Shown here: piece by piece, positions 20,601 to 28,207 of the stretch | Layout of the letters: every line of letters begins with the position of its first letter | Position numbering within the stretch: the stretch's first letter is position 1 | Assembly: GCF_963678635.1 (NCBI RefSeq) | Contig: NW_026971599.1 | Coordinates: 27,722-91,721, forward strand | DNA length: 64,000 nucleotides | Direction: 5' to 3' | From: Symsagittifera roscoffensis | Taxonomy: Eukaryota > Xenacoelomorpha > Acoela > Convolutidae | Notes under the pieces: model-generated | Databases searched by the model: none | The model's input: the letters and a program-made list of their open reading frames with translations, nothing else | What the model was told of the DNA's origin: nothing | Program-made: the position numbers and the translations under genes

Positions 20601-22348
20601 TCGTTCTGAAATATTTGGTGATATTGTTCTAAAACATTGAACATTTCCTCTTTTGTTTGTGATTGCATAAAAACATCGTCTAAATAGGTGATTGCGTTTT
20701 TCTTGAGTATTAGTGGTCGAAAAATTTTGCTCATAAAAGCTGAAAATGCTGCTGGTCCTATGGATATTCCATAGAATAAGCGGTTGAATTCGTATTGTTG
20801 ATTTCCAATAACAAATTGTGTTAAGCGTCGTGATTGTTCATCTAATGGCATTTGATTATATGCACTATTCATATCGGCGGTGGTAAAGTATTTTCCGTTT
20901 ATTTTTGTTAAAATAACTTGTATTGGTTCAATGGGCCAATTACATTTTGATTCATCTATGAGTGAATTGAGGTATCTAGCATCGAGAACAATTTTTAATG
21001 ATTCTCCTTTGGCTAGAATGATAACAGGGTTGATAAATGTGTTGCCTTTTGGTTGTTCCTCTTTGTTTACTGGTGATATAATGTTGTATTGTTCTAAAAT
21101 GTCGAGTAATCTGTTCACTTTATCGTGTAAGTGAATTGGTACTTTACTTGCTCTTTGTTTTTTGAAAACTGCGTCTGGTTTTAATGGGAGATGTAGTGAT
21201 GAGCTGATTTTGCCAACATCAAATTTGGATGTTGCATAGACTGATGAATATTTAATTAGCTGTTTTGCTAGTTTTTCAAATTCGTCTTGTGTTATTTGTG
21301 AATGTTGGAAATTAAACATTGTTAAAAATTTCTGTTGATTCTCTGTGTAGTTACTTATGTTGAATGTAGGTTTGAAATATGGGGTTTTTGTGAAATAATC
21401 CGTATTTCTGTTTTCGTTACTTATTATATTATTTATAGATAATTCTTCATTAAGGATTGTGGATTGGCAAATATCTAGTAATTGGAGTATATTTTTTACA
21501 CGATATGCTTTTTCGTGTATTGGTAATATTGTAGCGTTGGTTTCGCAATAGCCTAAAAGTCCTAAAGGTAATGTTACTTGGTAAGGTGTATTGTTGTATA
21601 CATGTAAGGAAACAATATCTGAATTCGAGTTTTTCAAATATTTTATTGATGAGATTGTGATTTTGAAAAACTTATGAATAGGTTTGAATTCAAAATCTGA
21701 CATATAAAATTTTTGTTTGTTTTGTTTTTTATCATATTGGTGAACTTGTTTGATTGAAAAATTATAGATGTTTCCTGATAGTGGTTTCAAGTGTTTTCTT
21801 TGCTGGTTATATATTGGGTAAAATTTTGAAAAAAATGGTGGTTGTTTATTTAATCTTTGAAAAAATGTTAGGGATGTGTCTTTTGTTTTTGTATATTTAT
21901 CTTTGATTAATATTTTACTATTCAAGATGTTGATTGTTGGTATATATTTAGAGATAAATGGTATTCCAATGATATTATGTTTAATATCAGTGATATGGAA
22001 TATTTGTTTAAATGGTTTGGTTAAAATTTTGTTTTGCTCCATTGTTCTTGTGGGGAGAAGAAATAATTGAATTTTTCCGTAGTTTATTAATGTTGATCCT
22101 TGTGCTGTTGCTAGTTTGCTGGAGGTTTCAAGAGGTGTTAGCTTTGGGTGTAAGGTTTTTATTTCATTCCATGTGGGAATGTTTATTATATTTGATTCTG
22201 CTCCTGAATCAATTAAAAAATCAATTTCAAGATCTGGTGGTTGAAATTCTTTGCTTTTTGGGCTTTCCAAAAGAAATGGTATTGTCCAAATTTTTTCTTT
22301 GGGTTGTTCTTTTTGTATTTTTGATAGATGTGATTTGTATTCAAACAT
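17654..22348 (-). CDS. pol: Pol polyprotein: protease, RT, RNase H, integrase (1564 aa)
   Basis: All catalytic parts of a Ty3/gypsy Pol are visible. Aspartic protease: L-I-D-S-G-A-E at 45-51. RT: T-T-A-D-M-N-S-A-Y at 489-497 and Y-L-D-D at 555-558. RNase H: C-D-A-S at 703-706, R-E-C-T-A at 746-750 and T-D-H-K-P at 773-777. Integrase: zinc-binding H1067, H1074, C1104, C1107, then D1139, D1199 (T-D-N-G-T-E-F) and E1235 with 35 residues between the last two. A GPY/F module (K-G-P-Y-Q-I) at about 1411 ends the integrase, followed by a basic Asn/Thr/Lys-rich tail. The frame has no breaks. It overlaps gag in the -1 frame, opening at a TGA about 15 nt above the ATG used here, so expression by -1 frameshift is likely, though its own ATG at 22348 could serve. 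Confidence 0.95.
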   Translation of the reverse strand: MFEYKSHLSKIQKEQPKEKIWTIPFLLESPKSKEFQPPDLEIDFLIDSGAESNIINIPTWNEIKTLHPKLTPLETSSKLATAQGSTLINYGKIQLFLLPTRTMEQNKILTKPFKQIFHITDIKHNIIGIPFISKYIPTINILNSKILIKDKYTKTKDTSLTFFQRLNKQPPFFSKFYPIYNQQRKHLKPLSGNIYNFSIKQVHQYDKKQNKQKFYMSDFEFKPIHKFFKITISSIKYLKNSNSDIVSLHVYNNTPYQVTLPLGLLGYCETNATILPIHEKAYRVKNILQLLDICQSTILNEELSINNIISNENRNTDYFTKTPYFKPTFNISNYTENQQKFLTMFNFQHSQITQDEFEKLAKQLIKYSSVYATSKFDVGKISSSLHLPLKPDAVFKKQRASKVPIHLHDKVNRLLDILEQYNIISPVNKEEQPKGNTFINPVIILAKGESLKIVLDARYLNSLIDESKCNWPIEPIQVILTKINGKYFTTADMNSAYNQMPLDEQSRRLTQFVIGNQQYEFNRLFYGISIGPAAFSAFMSKIFRPLILKKNAITYLDDVFMQSQTKEEMFNVLEQYHQIFQNENLKAAPDKSHFFLTKVKFLGHNIERKTITPLKSRIDAIQKLQPPTNKKKIQEFLGMLNFLSKYVYKMQLYLRPFYNILRQQNNFEWNIEHQARFEEIKKLLTEQISNTIPDSNQPFYAMCDASNFGIGAALLQSHNSTNKMNLISANSRLFTQAELRLSTLMRECTAIIYTLTEYEFLILGSKHPTVLFTDHKPIIFLFTQKSNPNHRVYRFQLILMKFPNLHIVWTAGKNLALPDTLSRNTPPELLTRKTTVEIPKNIKFYLAENETSPRLECKYAVKTDVEQSQINNLQHFPLYLDCQNNHYEVDLLGTSTFKPIPYSQWIKNNTQQKRIKQHPPKNDHFPLIEKENLTDKINLSGPQTNDSKYTINQVFDLHDPLDTIPLSKLEIENIFLPPTETITISTLKQYQNLDPVIRQLKSWHKYKTKPIKADSTILGNKTLLRYFRKFNNTTINENTDLLEYKLNESTVPCLPLSMILIAFNISHTQNIKGHSGSEKTYSNFIQNFYFPNAPIWIKVLCNDCIVCQLNKPYPNQKQIAQKQDFKGQSLYFNHRISFDTKGPISPSSEGNSYIMVIVDAFTHYVALNPVPHCNAYYAYTTLYEHWIAKFGLPEILVTDNGTEFINNEIITLCHLYNIKHKPRTSHAPWTNGLVEGMNRSLQEYLRCIINGNDTRYTEWSADVKLFPLAYNSQITTTLGMSPYEMVFNQKPRKPIMFTANSHKNAQGYCQPNKDSICYNLPLHTHDEDHFHHPQILKLASGTHTEWILNRDKKHNEIYQKVTKKLLQRQNINEQINSRFTPASDLKIGTFVLIPNFNTQKGISKKLQPLRKGPYQIIAKPTDVTYKITDSDKKEIVQHRNNILPYYPKEYALRELTQLYSFTGLKVIQNNPHTDTITKEQNDIHLRNQNTKSNTTKNITKNLDQNTSQKERKNRKMTEQIIPQKQIDKSEHRESSRLRNQPRKNYKVFIPQSKKLKKVEFQKQP

Positions 22349-22363
22349 TTTGTTTTTTCTTTC
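22213..22363 (-). other. Gag-pol overlap (frameshift zone)
   Basis: The gag stop at 22213 lies about 150 nt downstream of where the pol frame opens. Pol is in the -1 frame relative to gag. The overlap is rich in A runs (for example AAGAAAAAATTT near 22283), but I found no canonical X-XXY-YYZ heptamer in the gag frame. Confidence 0.7.
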
Positions 22364-25300
22364 TCATTGGGTTGGTTTGTAGTGTTAATTTCATTAGTCT
22401 TTTGTGTCGTCGGTGTGGAATGGACGGGTTCAATATAATAATTGTGAAGGAGTTCTGATTGATTCTCATATATGTGTGATGAAAAAGGTTCTTCATATAT
22501 AACAGGTTCAGAGTCGTTTTCGACTTTTATCATGTTGATGGAGAGAGTGTTTTCTGCATCGCTTTCTGAATCTGATGATTCACAGTTTATTTGGTTGAGT
22601 TGTAACGTATCAGTTACTGTGTCATCAATACCTGGAGGGTCTGATGTTGTTTCTGGATTAGATTGTACTTGATTAATATGTCTTTGATGTTTAGGTGTAC
22701 TACTTCTGTGGCGATTATTAGAATTATTATAGTTATTATTATTCCGGTGTGGTGATTGGGAATAATTTCTATAACGATTATTATAACTTGAATGTCGATT
22801 TTGTGAATTATTTCGCGATCTGTTTTGGTAATTATTGTTTGGTCTGTTATAGTTCGATCTATTATATGAGTTATTCCTTGATTGATTGTTCGGGTAATTC
22901 TGGTTTCGGTTGTTTGAATAACTTCTATTCCGATTATTTGAGTAGTTTCTATTCCTATTGTATGATGAATTTCGTGATTGATTGTTTGGATAATAACTAT
23001 TTCTTGATTGGGAATTAGATCTAGAAACAAATCGTTGTGTATTTGAATGTGATCTGGAGTAGTTATTTCGACTATTTGGTCTATTGTAGTGATGTTGTGA
23101 TGAATTATGCGTGTTTCTTCGTTCTGGTGATCTTCCTCTATAACTTGAGTTATATGGTGATTGATTTCTTGTATAATTTGTATTGTTCGGGAGTGGTTTT
23201 CCTGAACTGTTGTTGCTGTAGACTGTTTTGTTCGGTAGATTTTGATCTTTTTTCATGTATTGATAGAATGATTTATTTGGTTCTTTATATTTTTGAGGTT
23301 TATTTTGATTGTCTTGCTGTTTTTGTCTACATTCAGAAATACTATGTCCGTATCGTCGGCAATAATTACACCATTTTTTGAAAGATGGTTTGCCTTTAAA
23401 GTTTGGGTGTTTTTCGTAAATATTGAGTATTTCAGTGATTTTTTCAACGAGATCTGTATCTGATTCTTGTATATTATTTATATTTGTGGAAGCTGTTTCA
23501 ATTCTGTTAACGTATTGTAATTTCAGATTTTCCGTTTCTTCGAGTTTCATTGTGATTTCTGCTTGTTCTAGTTTGTCTACTAGTTTTCGAAAATCTAAAT
23601 CGGGTTCTCGAATTGACGAAGGATGGGATGCTCTCTTTTTTATTGCTATTTTCCTTAATTGTGGTGTTAAGGTCATCATTAAGATTTCTGTCATCTTTGT
23701 GTTTTTATAATCATGTGTATTTAATGAATATGCTTTTCGAACTAGTGTTTCGATTCGTACTGCTAATTGCTTGATGGTTTCGTTTGGTAATCTGCGAATT
23801 TCATTACATAAAACTCTTTGTTGTTGTTTGTTTCTTTCGGAGTCAAACATTTTTGAGAATTCTTGTGTAAATCTTTTCCAATTTGATTTTATTTCTATAG
23901 GCAATACTGAAAACCAATTTTGGGCTGCGCCATCTAGAGTTGTTTGTATTAACGCTGTGCGTCGATGTATCCAGTTTTGATGTAGTGGCGTATTAATTGG
24001 TTCAGGTCCTATATTTAAAATCAAATTTGCTGTGACTGCATTTAAATAGTCTTCTACAGAATATTCAGGGTCTGTTCCTGTGAATACCATTAAAGGTTTA
24101 TTTGATGTTATTGATGATCCACCCATAAGGTATGGATTCATCGTCATTTGTAATGATTCTGCTGCATTTGGCATTTGAGAAAAATTTGAGAGTTGATTTC
24201 TTGTTATTTCGTGTTGTTGAAGATAATATGGGAGTGGTATTTCATTTTGCATTTGTGCTGGTTGGTACGAGTTTGCAATCATTGGGTTTTGTTGCTGAAT
24301 TGGTTGAAAAGATTTATTAATTGGGTTTTGTTGTTGAATTGGTTGTTGAATTTGTGTATCTATTGGTTGTGGAGAAAAAATTCTATGATATGTATGTGGT
24401 TTCTGTATTCCTTGTCCACGATATTCTTGATTATTGGGTGTAAATATATCTGTTTGTAGGAAATCATCATCTGAGGATAAGTAATCCATTTGATAAGATG
24501 TTTGTTTTTTATTTTTATTTTGTTGAAAAAATGGATAGTTTTCACTACGATCCTGTGGAGGATGTAAATTTGTGTGGAAATTTACTGAATTAGGTGGTGC
24601 CATTGGGTTATCCCAGTTTTGAGATCTTGTATAATTACTAAAAATTTTTCGTGGTTGATAATTTGTTTTTGATGTGAACGTTTTGCGTGTTTTGCGTGTT
24701 TTTGGCGGTATTGTCATGGGTCTGTATGTTTGGTAATCCATGTGTGAATATTTTGGGGCAACCGAAGGTTTAACGGTTGATTGTAATGTTACCTGTGTTT
24801 GTGAAGAATTTGTATTTCTTGGTGTTGTTAAGTTTGGACGTATTGGTGAAATACTTTGTTGTGTAGTTGTTGTGTGTACGATTTCTTCATTTATGAAGTG
24901 TGATGGTGTCTGGATATCTTGTTGAGTAAGATTCCTAGTTCCATTGAGGTTTTCATTGTGTATGACTGTAGAGTTTAAACTATTATTTTGCATATCGGGT
25001 AAAAATGTATTATAGTTTAATGGTGTTGCATCAATGGTTAATGGTATTACTCGTACATAATCTCTTACATAAGATATCGTACTTATTGCTTGACTTGAGA
25101 TTGATTGTGGGAAGTTTATGAATGCGGGATGAGACCATTCGGGGTCCCAAACATAGTCTGATTGTTCTGTGATGGCAGTATCATCGTTAGAGTTTTGGGG
25201 TCTAAAGTTTTTTCTTGCTTGTGAAATTAAATCAATATTATGTGTGAAATAATCTATTATGAACCATGCCAAGATTTTTTGTAAGTCGTGTTTTGTATGT

Positions 25301-25863
25301 TGTGAAACTTCATCTTTCGTGAAATTTTCTTTAATTATATTTAGAAAACTAGAGAGTAGTGTGATTTCATGTCGTACTCTTATATGTTTAGATGTTTCTG
25401 TTGGTGGGACATTTGGTATCTGGATTTCGTTTTCTAATATCGAGATGTAACTATATATTATCGCAAAAACTTCATTGGTGAATATGGAGTTTGCTCTTTG
25501 TGAGTTATTATATTGGATGCTTTTTATATATTCTGAGAATATTTTTGAGAATTCTAAATCAAGGTCGTCTGTTTGAATTATATATTTACTGTGATTCTGG
25601 TTTGGTGAGCTGAATTCTATGGAGTAGATTCCGTATTGTTGTGTTAGGTTACATATATCTTTTAGATAGTGATCGATAATTTGTCTTTTGATTTTTACAT
25701 CTGGTAACTCTGTTTTACATGGACTGATTCCGGGTTCAAACAAATTTAAGAGTAAATTTTTGCAGAATATATGCTGTCCTCTATCAGTGGTTGCGTCTAC
25801 GATAAAGGGGAAAATATCATCATCATCTGGACTTTCTTCACCTGGGGTGTGCGTTGAGCTCAT
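22213..25863 (-). CDS. gag: Gag polyprotein (1216 aa) with capsid domain and zinc knuckle
   Basis: Residues 1-200 are acidic/polar and helical, about 230-560 are Gln/Asn/Pro-rich and low-complexity. A retrotransposon capsid domain follows at about 590-790: F-T-G-T-D-P-E-Y-S-V-E-D-Y-L-N-A-V, then W-F-S-V-L-P and a helical stretch. A CX2CX4HX4C zinc knuckle (C-N-Y-C-R-R-Y-G-H-S-I-S-E-C, about residue 830) is followed by a long Asn/Arg/Ser/Tyr repeat region, probably RNA-binding, and an acidic C-terminus. At 1216 residues it is about three times a typical Ty3 Gag. The start at 25863 is chosen because the N-terminal D-D-D-D-I-F and G-Q-H segments have counterparts in the decayed copy near 61290. 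The frame is intact. Confidence 0.93.
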   Translation of the reverse strand: MSSTHTPGEESPDDDDIFPFIVDATTDRGQHIFCKNLLLNLFEPGISPCKTELPDVKIKRQIIDHYLKDICNLTQQYGIYSIEFSSPNQNHSKYIIQTDDLDLEFSKIFSEYIKSIQYNNSQRANSIFTNEVFAIIYSYISILENEIQIPNVPPTETSKHIRVRHEITLLSSFLNIIKENFTKDEVSQHTKHDLQKILAWFIIDYFTHNIDLISQARKNFRPQNSNDDTAITEQSDYVWDPEWSHPAFINFPQSISSQAISTISYVRDYVRVIPLTIDATPLNYNTFLPDMQNNSLNSTVIHNENLNGTRNLTQQDIQTPSHFINEEIVHTTTTQQSISPIRPNLTTPRNTNSSQTQVTLQSTVKPSVAPKYSHMDYQTYRPMTIPPKTRKTRKTFTSKTNYQPRKIFSNYTRSQNWDNPMAPPNSVNFHTNLHPPQDRSENYPFFQQNKNKKQTSYQMDYLSSDDDFLQTDIFTPNNQEYRGQGIQKPHTYHRIFSPQPIDTQIQQPIQQQNPINKSFQPIQQQNPMIANSYQPAQMQNEIPLPYYLQQHEITRNQLSNFSQMPNAAESLQMTMNPYLMGGSSITSNKPLMVFTGTDPEYSVEDYLNAVTANLILNIGPEPINTPLHQNWIHRRTALIQTTLDGAAQNWFSVLPIEIKSNWKRFTQEFSKMFDSERNKQQQRVLCNEIRRLPNETIKQLAVRIETLVRKAYSLNTHDYKNTKMTEILMMTLTPQLRKIAIKKRASHPSSIREPDLDFRKLVDKLEQAEITMKLEETENLKLQYVNRIETASTNINNIQESDTDLVEKITEILNIYEKHPNFKGKPSFKKWCNYCRRYGHSISECRQKQQDNQNKPQKYKEPNKSFYQYMKKDQNLPNKTVYSNNSSGKPLPNNTNYTRNQSPYNSSYRGRSPERRNTHNSSQHHYNRPNSRNNYSRSHSNTQRFVSRSNSQSRNSYYPNNQSRNSSYNRNRNYSNNRNRSYSNNRNQNYPNNQSRNNSYNRSNYNRPNNNYQNRSRNNSQNRHSSYNNRYRNYSQSPHRNNNNYNNSNNRHRSSTPKHQRHINQVQSNPETTSDPPGIDDTVTDTLQLNQINCESSDSESDAENTLSINMIKVENDSEPVIYEEPFSSHIYENQSELLHNYYIEPVHSTPTTQKTNEINTTNQPNEKEKTKCLNTNHIYQKYKKNNPKKKFGQYHFFWKAQKAKNFNHQILKLIF

Positions 25864-26305
25864 TTTTTCGTTCGATGACTGTTAATATGTAATTATCAAT
25901 GTGTCTAATTGGTTGATTCCAATTGTATAAATGTACTGGTTTGTGTTTATACTGCTTTTTTATTCTTCTTTTTCCTCTTTTTGATGAATTTGAAGTTGTT
26001 TCTGAGTCAGAGAAATATAATTGATCGTGAATTGGGCAATTTTTATCTATTGATTCTTTTAGTTTATAAAGTTCGTCTAAACTGTTGGTTTCTGATTCTT
26101 AAAATGCGTTTCGATTTTTTGAAAATCTTTTTCGTGTTATTTGTCTTTGTTTAGTTAGTATTTTTCTCTTTAATGTTTGTCGTTTTGTTCTAATGTATCC
26201 AACTGTTTGTGTATGAGGTGTGATTACAAGGTCGTATTTTTTGTTATTTATTTCACAATTGTGTAAAACGATTGTTTGTTTATTTCCTAGGTTTTTAAAT
26301 GACAT
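25838..26305 (-). pseudogene. ORF0: small basic protein gene upstream of gag, with one internal TAA
   Basis: The frame starts ATG at 26305, encodes 68 mostly basic residues (with L-V-I-T-P at its middle), meets TAA at 26101-26099, and is then open in the same frame for 86 more codons to a TGA at 25838, overlapping the start of gag by 26 nt. The second half is acidic, then basic (S-K-R-G-K-R-R-I-K-K), then has H-K-P-V-H-L-Y-N-W and P-I-R-H-I-D. The decayed copy at 61300-61726 keeps matching protein segments on both sides (M-S at the start, L-V-I-T-P, H-K-P-V-R-L-Y-N, P-I-R-H-I-E), and its codon at the TAA position reads TTG. So the ancestral gene probably coded about 155 residues and the TAA is a mutation or a programmed stop. 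No known family. Confidence 0.65.
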
Positions 26306-26392
26306 AAGGTTTAGGATGACGGATGCAAAAGGTTGTTAAATGATTTCTATTTGCTTAAACTGTTAGTCCTTACGATTTTTTTGTTAGCCTAA

Positions 26393-26795
26393 CCTGGGTC
26401 TATTTGTTCAGGGTTGGGGAGGAAAGTATATCGATTCCGAAGAATGATTTTATACTTTCTCGTGGCTAGTATAAGCTAAGGTGTTAACTTACTTAATCTT
26501 ACTTAAGGGTAGTGATTGTGTTCAGGGTTGGAGAATAGTAAATCGATCCACAAGGTTCAGGTATAATTAGAACGCGAGTAGTTCGTTAGATACTATTTTA
26601 AACTTACTAAGTTTAAGATTTATCCTGGGTCTGGTAAGAGGGGGGATCAAGTGAAGGATGAATAACCGAAGTTCTTCACTGTTTATCCTAATTTGAATGA
26701 TTAGTTTTGTTCAAAAATTTCTATTAGTCCTGGGTTTTTAGAAAGGGTTGGATAGTGAATCGACGTTTGAGGTCGTTAGACACTCGTTTAAGTGG
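26393..26795 (-). repeat. Three related modules in the 5' leader
   Basis: Three blocks (about 26393-26480, 26521-26608, 26732-26795) share, on the + strand, CCTGGGT and/or CAGGGTTGG followed by a purine stretch and TCGAT/TCGAC, then an AGTTCGTTAGATAC or GTCGTTAGACAC end in two of them. Two of the modules are kept in the decayed copy at about 61940-62230. The position between PBS and gag is that of packaging/dimerisation signals in retroelements; that function is inference. Confidence 0.6.
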
Positions 26796-26822
26796 GTGGG
26801 GGAGAACAAAGTTGTTCTTTTT

Positions 26823-26907
26823 GATCCAAGGATAGGCCTTGATGATCAATTTGTAAATTTAATTAAATAGAAAATGATTTAAGATCCAAGGATAAGCCTT
26901 GATGATC
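26823..26907. repeat. 25-bp direct repeat, two copies 60 bp apart
   Basis: GATCCAAGGATA(G/A)GCCTTG followed by ATGATC occurs at 26823-26847 and 26883-26907 with a single mismatch. It lies in the untranslated leader of the element. Confidence 0.85.
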
Positions 26908-27534
26908 TGATTTTAAAATTAAGTGAATTTAAGTTTAAAATGTTTTAAATTTGTGTAAGGAATAGATTTAGTATTTTTATGATGTTAGTGAGCTTATGAT
27001 TGCTGTTATGTTTAGGCGATGAAGCTGGAACAACAGGATGATTTATAATTACTAATCATTTATTGTCATGCTACCAATTTTTATTTTTATTTTTCAATAA
27101 ATATTTTTCAAACATGTTTTGTATATTACTGCAGAATTTTGGAAAACGATCTGAGATCTTTTTATCAATCGTTATTGTATATTAATAATTTTGTTTAGCG
27201 CCTGAAATGATTTTGAAGATTGACTTCAAAATTTTATGTTTGCAAATGAAAATCTAAATTCATTGCTAGTAGTATTCTAAATACAAAAGTTTGTTCTGGC
27301 TTTTGCCGAACTATCATATAACTATATGGTAAGTTTCTGCTTTGTCGTATGTCGTCTCTGGTTCGAGGTCTTCTTCCAATTCCGGGTAGTTCTGTTATCG
27401 TTCGGAATATTGGCTCTGATCTATTGAGTCGTAGAGACATTTCGATTAAATTATTGTCGTATAACATTTTGTAAATGTTTTGTCTAATTTCTAATCTATT
27501 ATTGGTTAATGCTAAGCTATTAAGGTCTTGTTCG

Positions 27535-27552
27535 AGACTTATGGTCGCACCA
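27535..27552 (-). other. Primer binding site
   Basis: On the minus strand, 2 nt after the end of the 5' LTR, the sequence reads TGGTGCGACCATAAG, i.e. complementary to a tRNA 3' end finishing in CACCA. The stretch beyond it (complement TTCGAGAC) resembles a tRNA T-loop, which hints at a longer match, but I could not identify the tRNA. Confidence 0.7.
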
Positions 27553-27554
27553 GA

Positions 27555-27964
27555 TGAGTTAGGACCGAAGTGTATAACTCATAGAGTAATTTCGGATAGG
27601 GTACACCGTCTGCTCGTCACGCTATCTTATTTTCGGCCGGATAGATTCGTGCAACTTCTTAGTCTAATACCGATCCTAATCTTACTCTTATACTATCTAG
27701 TCTCAGGTTGTTTAACTAGTCTCTGCTAGGCTCAATAGATCTAGGGTATACTGGTTTATTGCGGCTGCTGAAGTACTCGGGAGAGTTCAACTAATTTCTA
27801 AGTTAAATTCAAATCTCTCTGGTGCTGAAATTACAAGTAATTTCAGCACTTACAAATAAGTGGATTGTTAGTTAGATGGATCATGATTGGTTAATATTAA
27901 ATACTTTACATTGGTAAAATATCTAATTTATCCAATCATAAAATGTAGTTTAGATCAGGTTCCA
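27555..27964 (-). repeat. 5' LTR of the large element
   Basis: Partner of 9105-9514, equal in length and sequence by eye. It carries the promoter: inverted CCAAT boxes close to its 5' end, a 28-bp palindrome (27822-27849), and TATAAG in GATAGTATAAGAG as a possible TATA element in the later part. Flanking bases on the high side (GCTCGG) belong to a dispersed repeat. Confidence 0.95.
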
Positions 27965-28035
27965 GCTCGGAAAATCATTTTGGTCGGCCTGAAAAAAAAT
28001 CCGCCCTCCTCGAGAAAGTCCTAGATCCGCCCCTG
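27964..28035 (+). repeat. Dispersed repeat terminus, copy A
   Basis: Reads AGCTCGGAAAATCA, then TTTGGTCGGCCT, a short A-run, TCCTCGAGAAAGTCCTAG and ATCCGCCCCTG. Related copies lie at 43507-43604 (same strand) and 37631-37706 (opposite strand). The 5' LTR of the large element abuts this copy. Confidence 0.7.
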
Positions 28036-28089
28036 CTCTAAAGTAGTAGGTTATGATGGACTAATGGATTCATAACCGATTACAGTCAT

Positions 28090-28207
28090 AAGAAAACAAG
28101 TACAATTAATACCAACATACTGGATTGATCGTTTACTTCTATTTTATAAAGAAAACAAGAACAATTAATACCAACATACTGAATTGATCGTTTACTTCAA
28201 TTTTATA
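28090..28207. repeat. 59-bp tandem duplication
   Basis: The unit beginning AAGAAAACAAG occurs at 28090 and 28149 with three mismatches. Confidence 0.85.

Larger units (their letters stand above)
9105..27964 (-). mobile_element. 18.86 kb Ty3/gypsy-like endogenous retrovirus with accessory genes
   Basis: Two 410-bp LTRs in direct orientation (9105-9514 and 27555-27964), identical by eye and beginning TGGAAC and ending ACTCA on the minus strand, flank a minus-strand gene series: ORF0, gag, pol, two small hydrophobic ORFs, ORF3, an envelope-like glycoprotein and a 601-aa ORF. A tRNA-type primer binding site lies 2 nt inside the 5' LTR. The pol domain order (protease, RT, RNase H, integrase, GPY/F) is Ty3/gypsy. 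At 18.9 kb it is about twice the usual size of the group. No matching target duplication is seen (GATTA on one side, GCTCG on the other). Open long frames and matching LTRs imply a recent insertion or exchange. Confidence 0.92.

Noticed and set aside
22352..22358. AAAAAAC heptamer near the pol start as a -1 slippery site
   Set aside because: It is in the correct register for pol but not for gag, so it could not shift a gag-reading ribosome into pol in the canonical way.
22614..23381. Tyr/Asn- and Ile-rich frames on both strands over the gag C-terminal region
   Set aside because: They are shadows of the gag Asn/Arg/Ser repeat region.
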